From: CAYRVX01 sp964642165
Lineage (GTDB): Bacteria > Planctomycetota > Phycisphaerae > SM23-33
Reading direction: 5' to 3'
Length of the DNA: 40,981 nt
NCBI GenBank assembly: GCA_964642165.1
Contig: CAZXOC010000027.1
Location: forward strand, 1-40,981
Shown here: one piece after another, positions 1-10,432 of the stretch
Layout: the number at the start of each line of letters is the position of its first letter
Numbering within the stretch: the first letter of the stretch is position 1
Position numbers and translations under genes: made by a program
Notes under the pieces: generated by a model
What the model was told of the DNA's origin: nothing
What the model saw: the letters and a program-made list of their open reading frames with translations, nothing else
The model's database searches: none

Positions 1-806
1 TGGCGGGCCGCCCAGACGTTCGCGCCGCTGCTGATGCCCACCAGCAGGCCGAAGTCCCGCCCCAGCTCCCGCGTCGTCTCGATGGCGTCCTCGTCGGTCA
101 CCTCGATCACGTCGTCCACCATCGAGACGTCCAGGATCGCGGGAATGAACCCGTCGCCGATGCCCTGGATCTGGTGCAGGCCGGGCTCGTGACCCAGCAG
201 CGCCGAGCGGTCCTTCGGCTCGACCGCCACGATCCGCACCTCCGGGCGGCGCTCCTTGAGGAAGCTGCCGACGCCCTGGAGCGTCCCGCCGCTGCCGACC
301 CCGGCCACGAAGCACGCGAGGTCGCCCGTCATCTGCCGCCACAGCTCGACGGCCGTCTGCTCGTAGTGGCACCGCGGATTGTCCGGGTTCTCGAACTGCT
401 GCGGGACGTAGATGTTCGAATCCGCGGCGGCCAGCTCCCGCACGCGCCGCACCGCCCCGGGGATGCCCTCCTCGTCCGGCGTGAGGATCAGGTCGGCCCC
501 GAGGGCCTCGATGAGCTTCTTCCGCTCGACGCTCATGCCCTCGGGCATGACGATGCGGACCGTGTAGCCCTTCAGCCGCCCGACCAGCGCCACGCCGATG
601 CCCGTGTTGCCCGACGTGGGCTCCATGATGACCGAGCCGCTTCGAAGCTTGCCGTCGCGCTCGGCGCCCTCCAGCATCGCCAGGGCCACCCGGTCCTTGA
701 CGCTCCCGCCGGGGTTGAGGAACTCCGCCTTGGCGTAGACGTTCTCGTCCCTCAGCCGCAGCAGCGGGGTGTTGCCGATCAGGTCGAGAAGGTTGTCCGT
801 CAGCAT
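1..806 (-). CDS. cysK: Cysteine synthase (O-acetylserine sulfhydrylase), 3' end cut by window edge
   Basis: Reading the minus strand from the ATG at 806 gives an open frame of 268 residues that runs off the start of the window. It is a PLP-dependent fold-type II enzyme that makes cysteine from O-acetylserine and sulfide in the cytoplasm. The PLP lysine is K37 in NPGGSVKDR, the substrate loop SGNTG is at 65-69, and the phosphate-binding loop GSGGT is at 171-175. A late SSGAN motif lies close to the cut. The family is normally 300-310 residues, so about 35-45 residues are missing. A GGAGG ribosome site lies 9 nt upstream of the ATG, and a promoter sits at 853-881. CysK is preferred over cystathionine beta-synthase because no extra domain is visible, but the C-terminus is not seen. 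Confidence 0.93.
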   Translation of the reverse strand, partial: MLTDNLLDLIGNTPLLRLRDENVYAKAEFLNPGGSVKDRVALAMLEGAERDGKLRSGSVIMEPTSGNTGIGVALVGRLKGYTVRIVMPEGMSVERKKLIEALGADLILTPDEEGIPGAVRRVRELAAADSNIYVPQQFENPDNPRCHYEQTAVELWRQMTGDLACFVAGVGSGGTLQGVGSFLKERRPEVRIVAVEPKDRSALLGHEPGLHQIQGIGDGFIPAILDVSMVDDVIEVTDEDAIETTRELGRDFGLLVGISSGANVWAAR

Positions 807-852
807 GGGGCCGTGCCTCCGCGCGGTCTCCGGGGACCCAGCCGAGACACGG

Positions 853-881
853 AGCATACGCGAGGAGATGCGGCCTGTAAA
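853..881 (-). promoter_or_regulatory. Predicted sigma70-type promoter of cysK
   Basis: On the minus strand, TTTACA (876-881) and TATGCT (853-858) are separated by 17 nt and lie just upstream of the cysK ATG at 806. It sits in the short gap after the stop codon of the upstream unknown gene, so cysK is probably transcribed on its own as well as by read-through. Confidence 0.5.
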
Positions 882-893
882 GCTCCGCCGGAG

Positions 894-1700
894 CTAGCGT
901 GGTTCGTCGCCGCCGCTCAGGAGGCCCGGCACGAGGGCGTCGTCCCGCTCGATGCGGAGCCGGCCGAGGCAGCGATAGACCTCGTCCATGCCGGCGCCGT
1001 CGGCCGGGGCGATGGCGAAGTCGGCAAACTGGCGTGTCTCCGGGAGATAGAGACAGATTCGCACGAGCTTGCACGTCGCGTCGCCCGCCAGGAAGCCCCG
1101 CCGCCCGCCGACCTCGATCCGCAGCCACTGCTTCTCCGACCCCAGCGGCTGGAAGACGCTCCGCAGCAGCAGCAGGTAGAGCGTCTTCTGGAGCTCGGCG
1201 TGCGTTCCGGCGGCCTCGACGTCCGCGGGCGTCGTCGCGAAGGCGTCGCAGAGGACCTGGTACGGGTCGGTCTGCTCGTAGTAGCGGTGCACCTCGTCGA
1301 TGGACGGGGCGTGGCCCTGCTTGAAGCGGGGCGTCTTGGCCCCCACGCCGACGAAGTGGGCGGCGAGGCGGTCGCTCTCCAGCACGTTGGGGCGGTTCGG
1401 GTCCGCGCCGCCGCGATACTCGCTCGCGGGCAGGCGGAAGCACCACCCGCCGGCGGCGCAGCGGACCGACGGGCCCGGCACCTCGACCGTCGGGACCTGC
1501 CGCACATCGGGGCCCAGGACGCAGTGGATCGACGCCCGGTCGTTGGGCGGGATCTTCGAGAGCTTCGCCATCGCGCGGCTCTTGGCGTAGCTCAGCGAGA
1601 CGCTCGGCCAGACGTACAGGACGGCCAGGATCGCCGCCGCTCCCGCGACCAGCAGCACGACCTTCACTCTCCGGCGAGAGGATCTGCCTGGCTCGTCCAT
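894..1700 (-). CDS. Unknown membrane-anchored protein (268 aa)
   Basis: I do not recognise this protein. A basic start (RSSRRRVK) is followed by one hydrophobic segment at about residues 13-32, with no lipobox Cys, so it is likely a single-pass inner-membrane protein with the rest outside the cytoplasm. The body has several Cys residues (for example in the segments around IHCVLG and VRCAAGGWCF) and no known catalytic motif that I can see. It lies 70 nt after the S9 peptidase stop and 87 nt before the cysK start on the same strand, so it is probably co-transcribed with the peptidase. Codon use matches the neighbours, which supports a real gene. Confidence 0.7.
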   Translation of the reverse strand: MDEPGRSSRRRVKVVLLVAGAAAILAVLYVWPSVSLSYAKSRAMAKLSKIPPNDRASIHCVLGPDVRQVPTVEVPGPSVRCAAGGWCFRLPASEYRGGADPNRPNVLESDRLAAHFVGVGAKTPRFKQGHAPSIDEVHRYYEQTDPYQVLCDAFATTPADVEAAGTHAELQKTLYLLLLRSVFQPLGSEKQWLRIEVGGRRGFLAGDATCKLVRICLYLPETRQFADFAIAPADGAGMDEVYRCLGRLRIERDDALVPGLLSGGDEPR

Positions 1701-1770
1701 GGATCGTCTCGTCCCCCTGGCTCTGCCGTCCCGCCCTCAAGGAGCCTATCGGCCATCGGGCGGGGCACCG

Positions 1771-3672
1771 TTACCTCTCCTCGCCCGAATGCCCCTCGAT
1801 CTCGCCGACGGGCTCGGCGCGGCCGCCGAGGTGCCTGGCGAGGAACTGCTCGGCCCGGGCGAAGAAGTGCAGGCGATTGGCCGGGCGGGCGAAGCCGTGG
1901 CCCTCGTCGGCGTAGACGACGTACTCCACCGGCAGCTTCGCCTGGCGCATGGCGGCGACGATCTGGTCGCTCTCGGACTGCTTGACGCGCGGGTCGTTGG
2001 CGCCCTGGCCGATGAGCAGCGGCCGGCAGATCCGATCGGCGTGGAACAGCGGGCTGCGCGAGCGGAGGAACTCCCGGTCGCGCTCGACGTCACCGACGCG
2101 GTAGTGGAGCACGGGCAGGAAGGGCATCCAGTACGGCGGGGCGTTGCGCAGGAGCGTCAGCAGGTTGCTCGGGCCCACCAGGTCCACGCCGCAGGCGAAG
2201 ACCTCCGGCGTGAACGTCAGCCCCACCAGCGTGGCGTAGCCGCCGTAGCTGCCGCCGAGGATGGCGATGCGCTTCGGGTCGGCGTGGCCGCCGTCGACGA
2301 GCCACCGCACGCCGTCGATCAGGTCGTCGTGCATCTTGCCCGCCCACTCGCGGTTGCCCGCGTTCAGGAAGGCCTTGCCGTACCCCGCCGAGCCGCGAAA
2401 GTTCACCTGGAGCACCGCGTAGCCCCGGTTGGCCAGCCACTGCACGCCCGGCTGGAAGCCCCACGTATCGCGACCCCAGGGTCCGCCGTGAACGAGCAGC
2501 ACGGCCGGGGGCTTCTCGCCGCCGCCGGCCGCGAACGTCGGCCGCGTCAGGTAGCCGTGCAGCGTCAGGCCGTCCCGGGCGGCCAGGGCGACCGGCTCCA
2601 TCCGCGCCAGCGGCAGGCCCTCCAGCTTTGGCCGGTCGGTGAACAGCAGCGTCGCCGTTCTCGTCGCCCGGTCGTAGGCGTAGTAGTGCACCGGCCCGTC
2701 GTCGGTGTTGTACGTGACGATCCACGTCCGGTCGGCCAGGTCGCCGCCGGTGACCTTGAACTCGCCGCGGCGGATCTTCGCGATGGCCTCGAAGTCCGCC
2801 TGCACGGCCTCGTCCAGCACGCGCCACGCCAGCCGGTCGCGGTAGAAGCCCACCGCCTGGACCCGCCGCGTCACCGGGTGGATGAACAGCCCGCCGATGT
2901 CGACCTCCTCGTCGGCGGCCACGGTCGTCTGCCCGCCGCCGGCCAGGTCGATCGCCACGAGGCGGTCCGTCTCGGCGTCGTGGCTGGAGCGGATCAGCAG
3001 CGTGCGGCTGTCCTTCGAGAACGTCACGATGTGGCCCGTGTCGTCGGGGGCCCACTCGAGGACCTTGCGCCAGCCCCCGCCGTCGGCGTCGCGGACCATC
3101 AGGTCGAACCCGCCGTCGCCGCGGCCGGCCATCGCGGCGCGGATGTGGAAGCTCGCGTCGGCCTCCCAGGCGAGGAAGTGGCCCGGGTTCTGCGCCACCG
3201 GCTCGACCGCGCCGTTGCGCAGGTTCACGTGGAAGACGTCGTGCAGGCGCTCGTCGCGCAGGTTCAGCTCGACGAGCATCTCGTCGGGGAAGTCGGGGTC
3301 CACCGCCGAGATGCGCGCCTGGGCGCCCTGGAACGGCGTCAGGTCCCGGACGATGCCGCCCGTCACGTCCACGCCGTGGAGGTGCCAGTTCTCGTCGCCC
3401 TCGGCGTCCTGGAGGTAGACGAGCTGCCGCCCGTCGTAGGCCCACAGGTACGTGCGGATGCCGCGCTTCCTGTCGGCCGTGACGCAGCGGTCGTCCTCCG
3501 CGCCGAGCGTCCGCACCCAGACCTGCATCACGCCGCGGTCGTCCGGCGCGAGGTAGGCGAGGTGCTTGCCGTCGGGCGAGAGCTGCGGGCTCATCCGTTC
3601 CGGGTTGCCGAACAGCACCTCGCGGGGGATCAGGGGGACGGCCTCTGCGGCCGGCGGGGAGGGACGGCTCAT
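1771..3672 (-). CDS. S9 family peptidase (prolyl oligopeptidase / acylaminoacyl-peptidase-like)
   Basis: A 633-residue serine hydrolase of the S9 type. The N-terminal half looks like a WD40/TolB-like beta-propeller (SPDGKHLAYLAPDD near the start). The C-terminal alpha/beta hydrolase domain has the nucleophile in GGSYGG (S475), an Asp in GQGANDPRV and a His in DEGHGF. Such enzymes cleave short peptides, often releasing N-terminal or acylated residues. No signal peptide is evident, so it is probably cytoplasmic. The start at 3672 (MSRPSPP) is preferred because GGAAGG lies 9 nt upstream; a longer frame from 3768 would start inside the predicted promoter at 3740-3768. The downstream gene at 894-1700 probably shares its transcript. 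The exact subfamily (S9A, B or C) cannot be settled by eye, though the motif spacing favours S9C. Confidence 0.9.
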   Translation of the reverse strand: MSRPSPPAAEAVPLIPREVLFGNPERMSPQLSPDGKHLAYLAPDDRGVMQVWVRTLGAEDDRCVTADRKRGIRTYLWAYDGRQLVYLQDAEGDENWHLHGVDVTGGIVRDLTPFQGAQARISAVDPDFPDEMLVELNLRDERLHDVFHVNLRNGAVEPVAQNPGHFLAWEADASFHIRAAMAGRGDGGFDLMVRDADGGGWRKVLEWAPDDTGHIVTFSKDSRTLLIRSSHDAETDRLVAIDLAGGGQTTVAADEEVDIGGLFIHPVTRRVQAVGFYRDRLAWRVLDEAVQADFEAIAKIRRGEFKVTGGDLADRTWIVTYNTDDGPVHYYAYDRATRTATLLFTDRPKLEGLPLARMEPVALAARDGLTLHGYLTRPTFAAGGGEKPPAVLLVHGGPWGRDTWGFQPGVQWLANRGYAVLQVNFRGSAGYGKAFLNAGNREWAGKMHDDLIDGVRWLVDGGHADPKRIAILGGSYGGYATLVGLTFTPEVFACGVDLVGPSNLLTLLRNAPPYWMPFLPVLHYRVGDVERDREFLRSRSPLFHADRICRPLLIGQGANDPRVKQSESDQIVAAMRQAKLPVEYVVYADEGHGFARPANRLHFFARAEQFLARHLGGRAEPVGEIEGHSGEER

Positions 3673-3739
3673 GGCACGCATCCTTCCGATGGACCACGTC
3701 GCGCCCACGGAGCCGGACGCCCGGCCTGGGGGCTGGGCC

Positions 3740-3768
3740 ACTCTATCAGCCCGCCCCGCCTCGGGCAA
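3740..3768 (-). promoter_or_regulatory. Predicted promoter of the S9 peptidase gene
   Basis: On the minus strand, TTGCCC (3763-3768), a 17-nt spacer and TAGAGT (3740-3745) lie about 70 nt upstream of the chosen start at 3672. This supports the shorter start. Confidence 0.5.
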
Positions 3769-3772
3769 CCGC

Positions 3773-4137
3773 CCGCTCCAGACGCCTCAGCTCGCGGACG
3801 CTGTCAAAACGCGCCCGGGCGGCGCGTCCGGGCGCACCATTGGCAGGCTTTCGAGGCGGGCCCGGGGGGCGGCGCAAGTGGTTTCTCCTTTTTCTGACAG
3901 GGCTTAGGGATGCAGGCACGGGGCTTGCTGCGAGGGGGATGTTGTCGGCTGCGCCGAAGGGTTTCCGCCCGGCGGGCGACGTCGGGCGGCCGGCGCGGCA
4001 CGGATTCTTCCGTAAGTCGATTCTTGAAAGTTTCTTACAGGCCATGCCGGCCCGGCGGAGGCTGTGTCGGGGCCCGAGGGCCCCGTTGCCGCCGGCGGCG
4101 GCGTTTCTGAAACAGGAAGCGAAAGGAGAAACTCCCC
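3773..4137. other. Divergent intergenic region between the S9 peptidase and groEL1
   Basis: This stretch of about 365 nt carries no convincing gene. It holds the 5' region of groEL1, with AAGGAG at 4123-4128, 9 nt before the ATG. An AT-richer patch at 4006-4040 contains a heat-shock-like CTTGAAA. I searched by eye for the CIRCE operator (TTAGCACTC-N9-GAGTGCTAA) and did not find it, so HrcA control is not supported. Confidence 0.5.
4023..4047 (+). promoter_or_regulatory. Possible sigma32-like heat-shock promoter of groEL1
   Basis: CTTGAAA at 4023-4029 exactly matches the enterobacterial sigma32 -35 consensus. After 11 nt, GCCATGC (4041-4047) partly resembles the CCCATnT -10 element. The -10 match is weak, and I do not know whether this organism has a sigma32 homologue, so this is a suggestion only. 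Confidence 0.25.
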
Positions 4138-5827
<1,690 letters not shown>

Positions 5828-5903
5828 TTCTCGAGTCCCTGTTTTCGATTGGCCATTGCCTCCCGAGGTGGCGGCAGAGGCAGCGCGGAAGGAGATACGC
5901 AAG

Positions 5904-6194
5904 ATGGCAGTGAAACCGTTGGATGATCGGGTTCTGGTCAAGCAGGGCGAGGCGGAGGAGACGACGGCCGGCGGCATCGTGCTTCCCGACACCGCCAAGG
6001 AGAAGCCCCAGCGCGGCACGGTGATCGCCGCGGGCCCGGGCAAGCTGCTGGACAGCGGCGAGCGGGGCGAGATGAGCCTCAAGAAGGGCGACGAGATCTA
6101 CTACGGCAAGTACGCCGGCACCGAGATCAAGATCGACGCCGAGGAGTACGTCATCCTGCGCGAGTCGGACGTGCTCGCGATCATCGGGACGTAG
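5904..6194 (+). CDS. groES: Co-chaperonin GroES
   Basis: A 96-residue 10-kDa chaperonin, the heptameric lid of GroEL. It begins MAVKPLDDRVLV and has the mobile-loop region EETTAGGIVLPDTAKEKPQRGTV, followed by the beta-barrel core with a GDEIYYGKYAG stretch and the ending ESDVLAIIG, all typical of the family. The start at 5904 is chosen because GGAAGGAG (5887-5894) lies 9 nt upstream and because the family begins here; an in-frame ATG at 5856 has no such support. It lies between two groEL genes, 76 nt after groEL1 and 48 nt before groEL2, so one GroES probably serves both chaperonins. Confidence 0.97.
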   Translation: MAVKPLDDRVLVKQGEAEETTAGGIVLPDTAKEKPQRGTVIAAGPGKLLDSGERGEMSLKKGDEIYYGKYAGTEIKIDAEEYVILRESDVLAIIGT

Positions 6195-6242
6195 GCCCAC
6201 GGTCCCCACGGGCCGAACGACAAGGGAGCCAAGGAGCGAATC

Positions 6243-7876
6243 ATGGCTGCGAAACAGATGATGTACGACGCCGACGCCCGCGCGGCGATGCTGGCCGGCG
6301 TGTCGAAGCTGGCCGCCGCCGTCAAGGGCACCCTCGGGCCGACCGGCAGGAACGTCCTGCTTCAGAAGTCCTTCGGCGGGCCCAAGGTCACCAAGGACGG
6401 CGTGACGGTCTCCAAGGAGATCGAGCTGCCCATGCCCTTCGAGAACATGGGTGCCAAGATGGCCAACCAGGTCGCCAGCAAGACTTCCGACGTCGCCGGC
6501 GACGGCACGACGACCGCGGTCGTCCTGGCCGAGGTCATCATGGCCGAAGGGCTCAAGAACGTCACCGCCGGGGCGAATCCCATGGCCTTGAAGCGCGGCG
6601 TGGACCTGGCCGTCAACGCGGCGGTCGAGTCCATCGCCCAGCAGGCCAAAAAGGTCCGGAGCAACGACGACCTCCGCAAGGTCGCGACGGTCTCGTGCAA
6701 CTGGGACGAGCAGATCGGCGAGCTGATCGCCAAGGCCTTCGACGCGGTGGGCACGGACGGCGTCATCACCGTCGAGGAAGGCAAGAGCATCACCAACGAG
6801 CTGGAGCTCGTCGAGGGCATGCAGTTCGACAAGGGGTACATCTCGGCCTACTTCGTGACGAACCCCAACACGATGGAGTGCGAGCTGGAAGACCCCTACA
6901 TCCTCCTGCACGAGAAGAAGATCTCCAGCCTCCGGGACCTCGTGCCCGTGCTGGAAAAGATCGCCTCGACCGGCAAGCCGCTGATGGTGATCGCCGAGGA
7001 CCTCGAGGGCGAGGCGCTGGCCGCTTTGGTGGTCAACCGCCTGCGGGGCGTCCTGAGCGTCTGCGCGGTGAAGGCTCCGGCCTTCGGCGACCGGCGCAAG
7101 GCGATCCTCCAGGACCTCGCCGTGCTGACCGGCGGGCAGGTCATCAGCGAGGACCTGGGACTGAAGCTGGAGAACGTCGACCTCGGCGCGCTGGGGCGCG
7201 CCAAGCGGATCGCCGTCACGAAGGACGACACGACCATCATCGAGGGGGCGGGCAAGAAGAAGGACCTCCGCGCCCGCGCCGAGACGATCCGCAGCGCCAT
7301 CGAGAAGACCACCAGCGACTACGACCGCGAGAAGCTCTCCGAGCGGCTGGCCAAGCTGACCGGCGGCGTGGCGGTCATCAGCGCCGGGGCCGCCACCGAG
7401 ACGGAGATGAAGGAACGGAAGGACCTCATCGACGACGCGGTGCACGCCACGCGTGCCGCGGCCGAAGAGGGCGTCGTCCCCGGCGGCGGGCTCGTCTTTC
7501 TGAGGGCCATCGAGGCCGTCGAGGCGGCCCGCAACAAGGCCCGCGGCGACGAGAAGATCGGCGTGGACATCGTCGCCAAGGCCCTTCGCGCCCCGACCCG
7601 CCAGATCGTCCGGAACACCGGCGAGGACGGCGACGTCGTCGTGACCGAGATCTTCGAACGCGGCGTCGGCGTGGGCTACGACGCGGCCAGCGGCGAGTAC
7701 GTCGACATGGTCAAGGCCGGCGTGATCGACCCGGCGAAGGCCTCGCGGACGGCGCTCCCGAACGCCGCTTCGGTGGCCGGGCCGATGCTGACCACNNNNN
7801 NNNNNCCGAGCTGATGGTGACGGAATACAAGGAAGACGAGGAAGAGGACAACCGGGTTGCCGGCGCGGTGATCTGA
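6243..7876 (+). CDS. groEL: Chaperonin GroEL, copy 2 (acidic tail), interrupted by an assembly gap
   Basis: Second 60-kDa chaperonin, clearly homologous to copy 1 but diverged throughout. It has GDGTTTA, the apical-domain segment VEGMQFDKGYISAYFVTN, and VPGGGLVF in place of GGGVAL. The C-terminus is unlike copy 1: no GGM repeats, but an acidic end (VTEYKEDEEEDN). Ten N at 7796-7805 break the frame. The bases on either side fit a join with a 1-nt overlap (codons for LTTELMVTEYKE), giving about 540 residues; a true 2-nt gap would also keep the frame, so the junction is less certain than in copy 1. AAGGAG lies 6 nt before the ATG. It lies in an operon with groES 48 nt upstream. Confidence 0.95.
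7796..7805. other. Assembly gap (10 N) near the groEL2 3' end
   Basis: The codons on either side are in different frames because the N count is arbitrary. The real gap size must be 2 modulo 3; a 1-nt overlap gives the family-typical LTTE-M/L-VTEYKE sequence. Confidence 0.75.
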
Positions 7877-7939
7877 CCGCGCTGCGCGCTGCCGGCGGTT
7901 CGGCTGCCGCGCGGAGAGCCCGGATGCCTCGGACGTTCC

Positions 7940-7979
7940 CACAGGGGCGCTTGGCCCACGCGGTCCAAGCGCCCCTGTG
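7940..7979 (+). terminator. Strong hairpin after groEL2, possible terminator
   Basis: A perfect 15-bp inverted repeat (CACAGGGGCGCTTGG at 7940-7954 with its complement at 7965-7979) encloses a 10-nt loop. It lies 64 nt after the groEL2 stop and about 190 nt before dnaJ. There is no T-run after it, so it is either a factor-dependent or atypical terminator, or an RNA stability element separating the groE and dnaJ units. Confidence 0.55.
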
Positions 7980-8167
7980 CCCTGATACGACGGCGCGCGG
8001 GAGGCCCCCGACGGCGCCGGAAAGACAAGAGAAACTCGATTCTCCGCCGCCGATCTCCGATCTCCAACGGGGGCGCTGCCTCCGCCGGGGCGGACGGCGG
8101 ACGCGGGGCGCCCGGACGAGGCCGAGCGCCGGTCGCAGCGGAGCCGCCGGACGTCGGAAGTCCAGCC

Positions 8168-9301
8168 ATGCCCGAGAAACGTGACTACTACGAAGTGCTC
8201 GGGGTCAGCCGCACCGCCGGTCTGGACGAGATCAAACGCGCTTACCGCAAGGGCGCGCTGAAGTACCACCCCGACAACTACCGGGGCGACAAGGGCGAGG
8301 CCGAGGAAAAGTTCAAAGAGCTTGCCGAGGCCTACGAGGTCCTCTCCGAGCCCCAGAAGCGCCAGATGTACGACCGCCACGGGCACGCCGGGCTGCGCGG
8401 CACGGGCGTGCACGACTTCAGGAACATGGGGTTCCGCGACATCTTCTCGATGTTCGAGGACATCTTCGGCGGCTTCGGCGGCTTCGGCCCCTCGACGCGC
8501 CGCCGGGCCGACCGCGGCTACGACCTGGAGACGCAGGTCGAGCTGACGCTCGAGCAGGTCGCCACCGGGGTCGACGAGACGCTCGAGTTCGAGCGGATGG
8601 ACTACTGCGAGACGTGCAGCGGCTCGGGCGCGCGGCCGGGCACCGCCCCCGAACGCTGCGCCACCTGCGGCGGCTACGGCAAGGTCCAGCAGCAGATGCC
8701 GGGCTTCCTGGGCGTGAGCATCCGCGTGACGGCGTGTCCGCGCTGCAAGGGCAAGGGGACGATCGTTTCGGACCCCTGCGCGGACTGCCGCGGCACGGGG
8801 CGGCGGCGCAAGAAGCGCGTCCTGACCGTCCACATCCCCCCGGGCATTCGCGACGGGCAGGTGGTCCGCGTCCGCGGCGAGGGTGAGCCGGGACGCGTCG
8901 GCGCCCGCCGCGGCGACCTGCACTGCTACGTCCGCGTCCGGGAGCACCCCCTGCTGATCCGCCGCGGCGACGACCTGCACTGCCAGGTGCCCGTGGCCTT
9001 CACGCAGGCGGCGCTGGGCGGGCGCGTCGAGGTGCCCACGCTGGCCGGCCCGGAGGAGATCGACATCCCCGCGGGCATCCAGACCGGCGAGGTGATCACC
9101 CTTCGCCGCCGCGGGCTGCCCGACGCCCGCCACGGGCGCCCCGGCGACCAGTACGTCCAGGTCTTCGTCGAAGTGCCCCGGAAACTCACCCGAAAGCAGC
9201 GCGAGCTCCTCGAAGAGTACGCCCAGATTGAAGACGCCAACGTCTCCGAGCAGAGAAAGACCTTCTTCGAGAAGCTGAGGGAGTACTTCTCTCCGGACTG
9301 A
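8168..9301 (+). CDS. dnaJ: Chaperone DnaJ (Hsp40)
   Basis: A 377-residue type I Hsp40 that delivers substrates to DnaK and stimulates its ATPase. The J domain spans about residues 5-70 with the essential HPD at 34-36. A Gly/Phe-rich stretch (IFGGFGGFGP) follows near residue 100. The zinc-finger domain has four CxxCxGxG motifs (CETCSGSG at 147, CATCGGYG at 164, CPRCKGKG at 190, CADCRGTG at 204). The C-terminal substrate-binding beta domains follow. GGAAG lies 7 nt upstream of the ATG. grpE starts 43 nt downstream in the same direction, so the two are likely one operon. No dnaK is in the window, unlike the common grpE-dnaK-dnaJ order. Confidence 0.97.
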   Translation: MPEKRDYYEVLGVSRTAGLDEIKRAYRKGALKYHPDNYRGDKGEAEEKFKELAEAYEVLSEPQKRQMYDRHGHAGLRGTGVHDFRNMGFRDIFSMFEDIFGGFGGFGPSTRRRADRGYDLETQVELTLEQVATGVDETLEFERMDYCETCSGSGARPGTAPERCATCGGYGKVQQQMPGFLGVSIRVTACPRCKGKGTIVSDPCADCRGTGRRRKKRVLTVHIPPGIRDGQVVRVRGEGEPGRVGARRGDLHCYVRVREHPLLIRRGDDLHCQVPVAFTQAALGGRVEVPTLAGPEEIDIPAGIQTGEVITLRRRGLPDARHGRPGDQYVQVFVEVPRKLTRKQRELLEEYAQIEDANVSEQRKTFFEKLREYFSPD

Positions 9302-9344
9302 GCGCCGCGCCCGCTCGTGCGGCGGCGCCGAGGGATCGTGGCCC

Positions 9345-10034
9345 ATGAGGAAGAAGGACAGACATCGCGAGAAGGAGCCGACGCCCCAGCCGGCCCCGGA
9401 GCAGGAAGCGCCGCCGGAGCCGGCCGACGCGACCGGTGCGGCCGCGCAGCGACCCACCGAAGGCCCGGTCGAGGCGCCCGGGGACGTCGTGGCGGCCCTG
9501 ACCCGCGAGCGGGACGACCTGCTGGAGCGGCTCCAGCGGGTCTCGGCCGACTACCTGAACTACCAGAAGCGCGTCCAGCGTGAGGCCGCCCAGGCACGGG
9601 AATTCGCCAGCGAGCAACTCGTCAAGGCCCTGCTGCCCGTGCTGGACGACATGGAGCGTGCCCTGGGGGCCGCCCGGTCCAACCACGAGGAGGGCGACCC
9701 GTTCCTCACGGGCATGCAACTGGTCCACGACAAGGCGATGGAGACGCTCGGGCGGGTCGGACTGACCGCGATCCAGGCCGAGGGCAAGCCCTTCGATCCG
9801 GAGCTGCACTCGGCCATGATGCAGCAGCCCACCGACGAGCACCCGCCGCAGACCGTCCTGACGGAGGTGGTCCGGGGCTACCGCCTCAAGGGGCGGACCC
9901 TTCGCCCCAGCGGAGTGGTGGTCGCGACGGCCCCGTCGCAGGAGGCCGCCGGCGCCGAGGCCGACGAACCGCCCGCGCCGGACGAACCGCCGGAGCGGGA
10001 ATCTCCGCAACCAGGCGGCGACGGCGGCGATTAA
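9345..10034 (+). CDS. grpE: Nucleotide exchange factor GrpE
   Basis: A 229-residue cytoplasmic exchange factor that releases ADP from DnaK. A charged, low-complexity N-terminus (Pro/Glu/Ala rich, about residues 1-45) is followed by the dimer-forming coiled coil (LTRERDDLLERLQRVSADYLNYQKR), then the helical region LVKALLPVLDDMERAL. The C-terminal beta-wing carries the family signature FDPELHSAMMQQPTDEHPPQTV and GYRLKGRTLRPSGVVVA. A Pro/Glu-rich tail of about 30 residues extends past the usual end. It follows dnaJ by 43 nt and precedes a FmdB-type zinc ribbon gene by 65 nt. Confidence 0.95.
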   Translation: MRKKDRHREKEPTPQPAPEQEAPPEPADATGAAAQRPTEGPVEAPGDVVAALTRERDDLLERLQRVSADYLNYQKRVQREAAQAREFASEQLVKALLPVLDDMERALGAARSNHEEGDPFLTGMQLVHDKAMETLGRVGLTAIQAEGKPFDPELHSAMMQQPTDEHPPQTVLTEVVRGYRLKGRTLRPSGVVVATAPSQEAAGAEADEPPAPDEPPERESPQPGGDGGD

Positions 10035-10099
10035 CAGCCCTGTTCCCCGTGGCGGGCCGGCCGTCGCCCGTGGCGGGCGGAGCAGGCAGGAGCGTTCAG

Positions 10100-10432
10100 A
10101 TGCCGACGTACGATTACGAGTGCAGCGCGTGCGGGCACCGGTTCGAGAAGTTCCAATCGATCACGGCCCGCCCCATCCGCAAGTGCCCGGCATGCGGCCA
10201 CAGCAAGGTCCGCCGGCTCATCGGCGCCGGCGCGGGGGTGATCTTCCGCGGCAGCGGTTTCTACCAGACGGACTATCGCAGCGCGTCGTACCGCAAGGCC
10301 GCCGAGAAGGATAAGGGCGCCAAGGGCGGCGAGACGAAGGGCTCCGGCGACGGCGCCGGCAAGGCGTCCTCGAGCGACACGTCGGGCAAGGCCGCCGGCG
10401 ACGGCGACGGCAAGGGCCCCCAGAGCGATTGA
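10100..10432 (+). CDS. FmdB-family zinc ribbon protein
   Basis: A small 110-residue protein beginning MPTYDYECSACGHRFE, the standard start of the FmdB/CxxC_CxxC_SSSS family. The zinc ribbon cysteines are C8/C11 and C29/C32. The typical GSGFYQTDYR motif comes next, then a low-complexity Lys/Gly/Ser/Asp tail that makes up the last third. The role of the family is unclear; regulation and protein quality control have been proposed from neighbourhood. The start at 10100 is chosen for the family N-terminus and the AGGCAGGAG site about 7 nt upstream. Its position directly after dnaJ-grpE suggests a stress-related role, which is inference. Confidence 0.9.
   Translation: MPTYDYECSACGHRFEKFQSITARPIRKCPACGHSKVRRLIGAGAGVIFRGSGFYQTDYRSASYRKAAEKDKGAKGGETKGSGDGAGKASSSDTSGKAAGDGDGKGPQSD

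Noticed and set aside
174..1985. A 603-codon plus-strand open frame over cysK and the unknown gene
   Set aside because: It overlaps a clear cysteine synthase on the minus strand and has a low-complexity Arg/Ala/Gly composition.
4021..4040. TTCTTGAAAGTTTC read as a eukaryote-type heat-shock element
   Set aside because: The third TTC unit is out of register by one base, and bacteria do not use HSF; the CTTGAAA is better viewed as a possible sigma32-like -35.
3773..4137. CIRCE operator for HrcA upstream of groEL1
   Set aside because: No TTAGCACTC-N9-GAGTGCTAA or close variant was found here or before groES and dnaJ.
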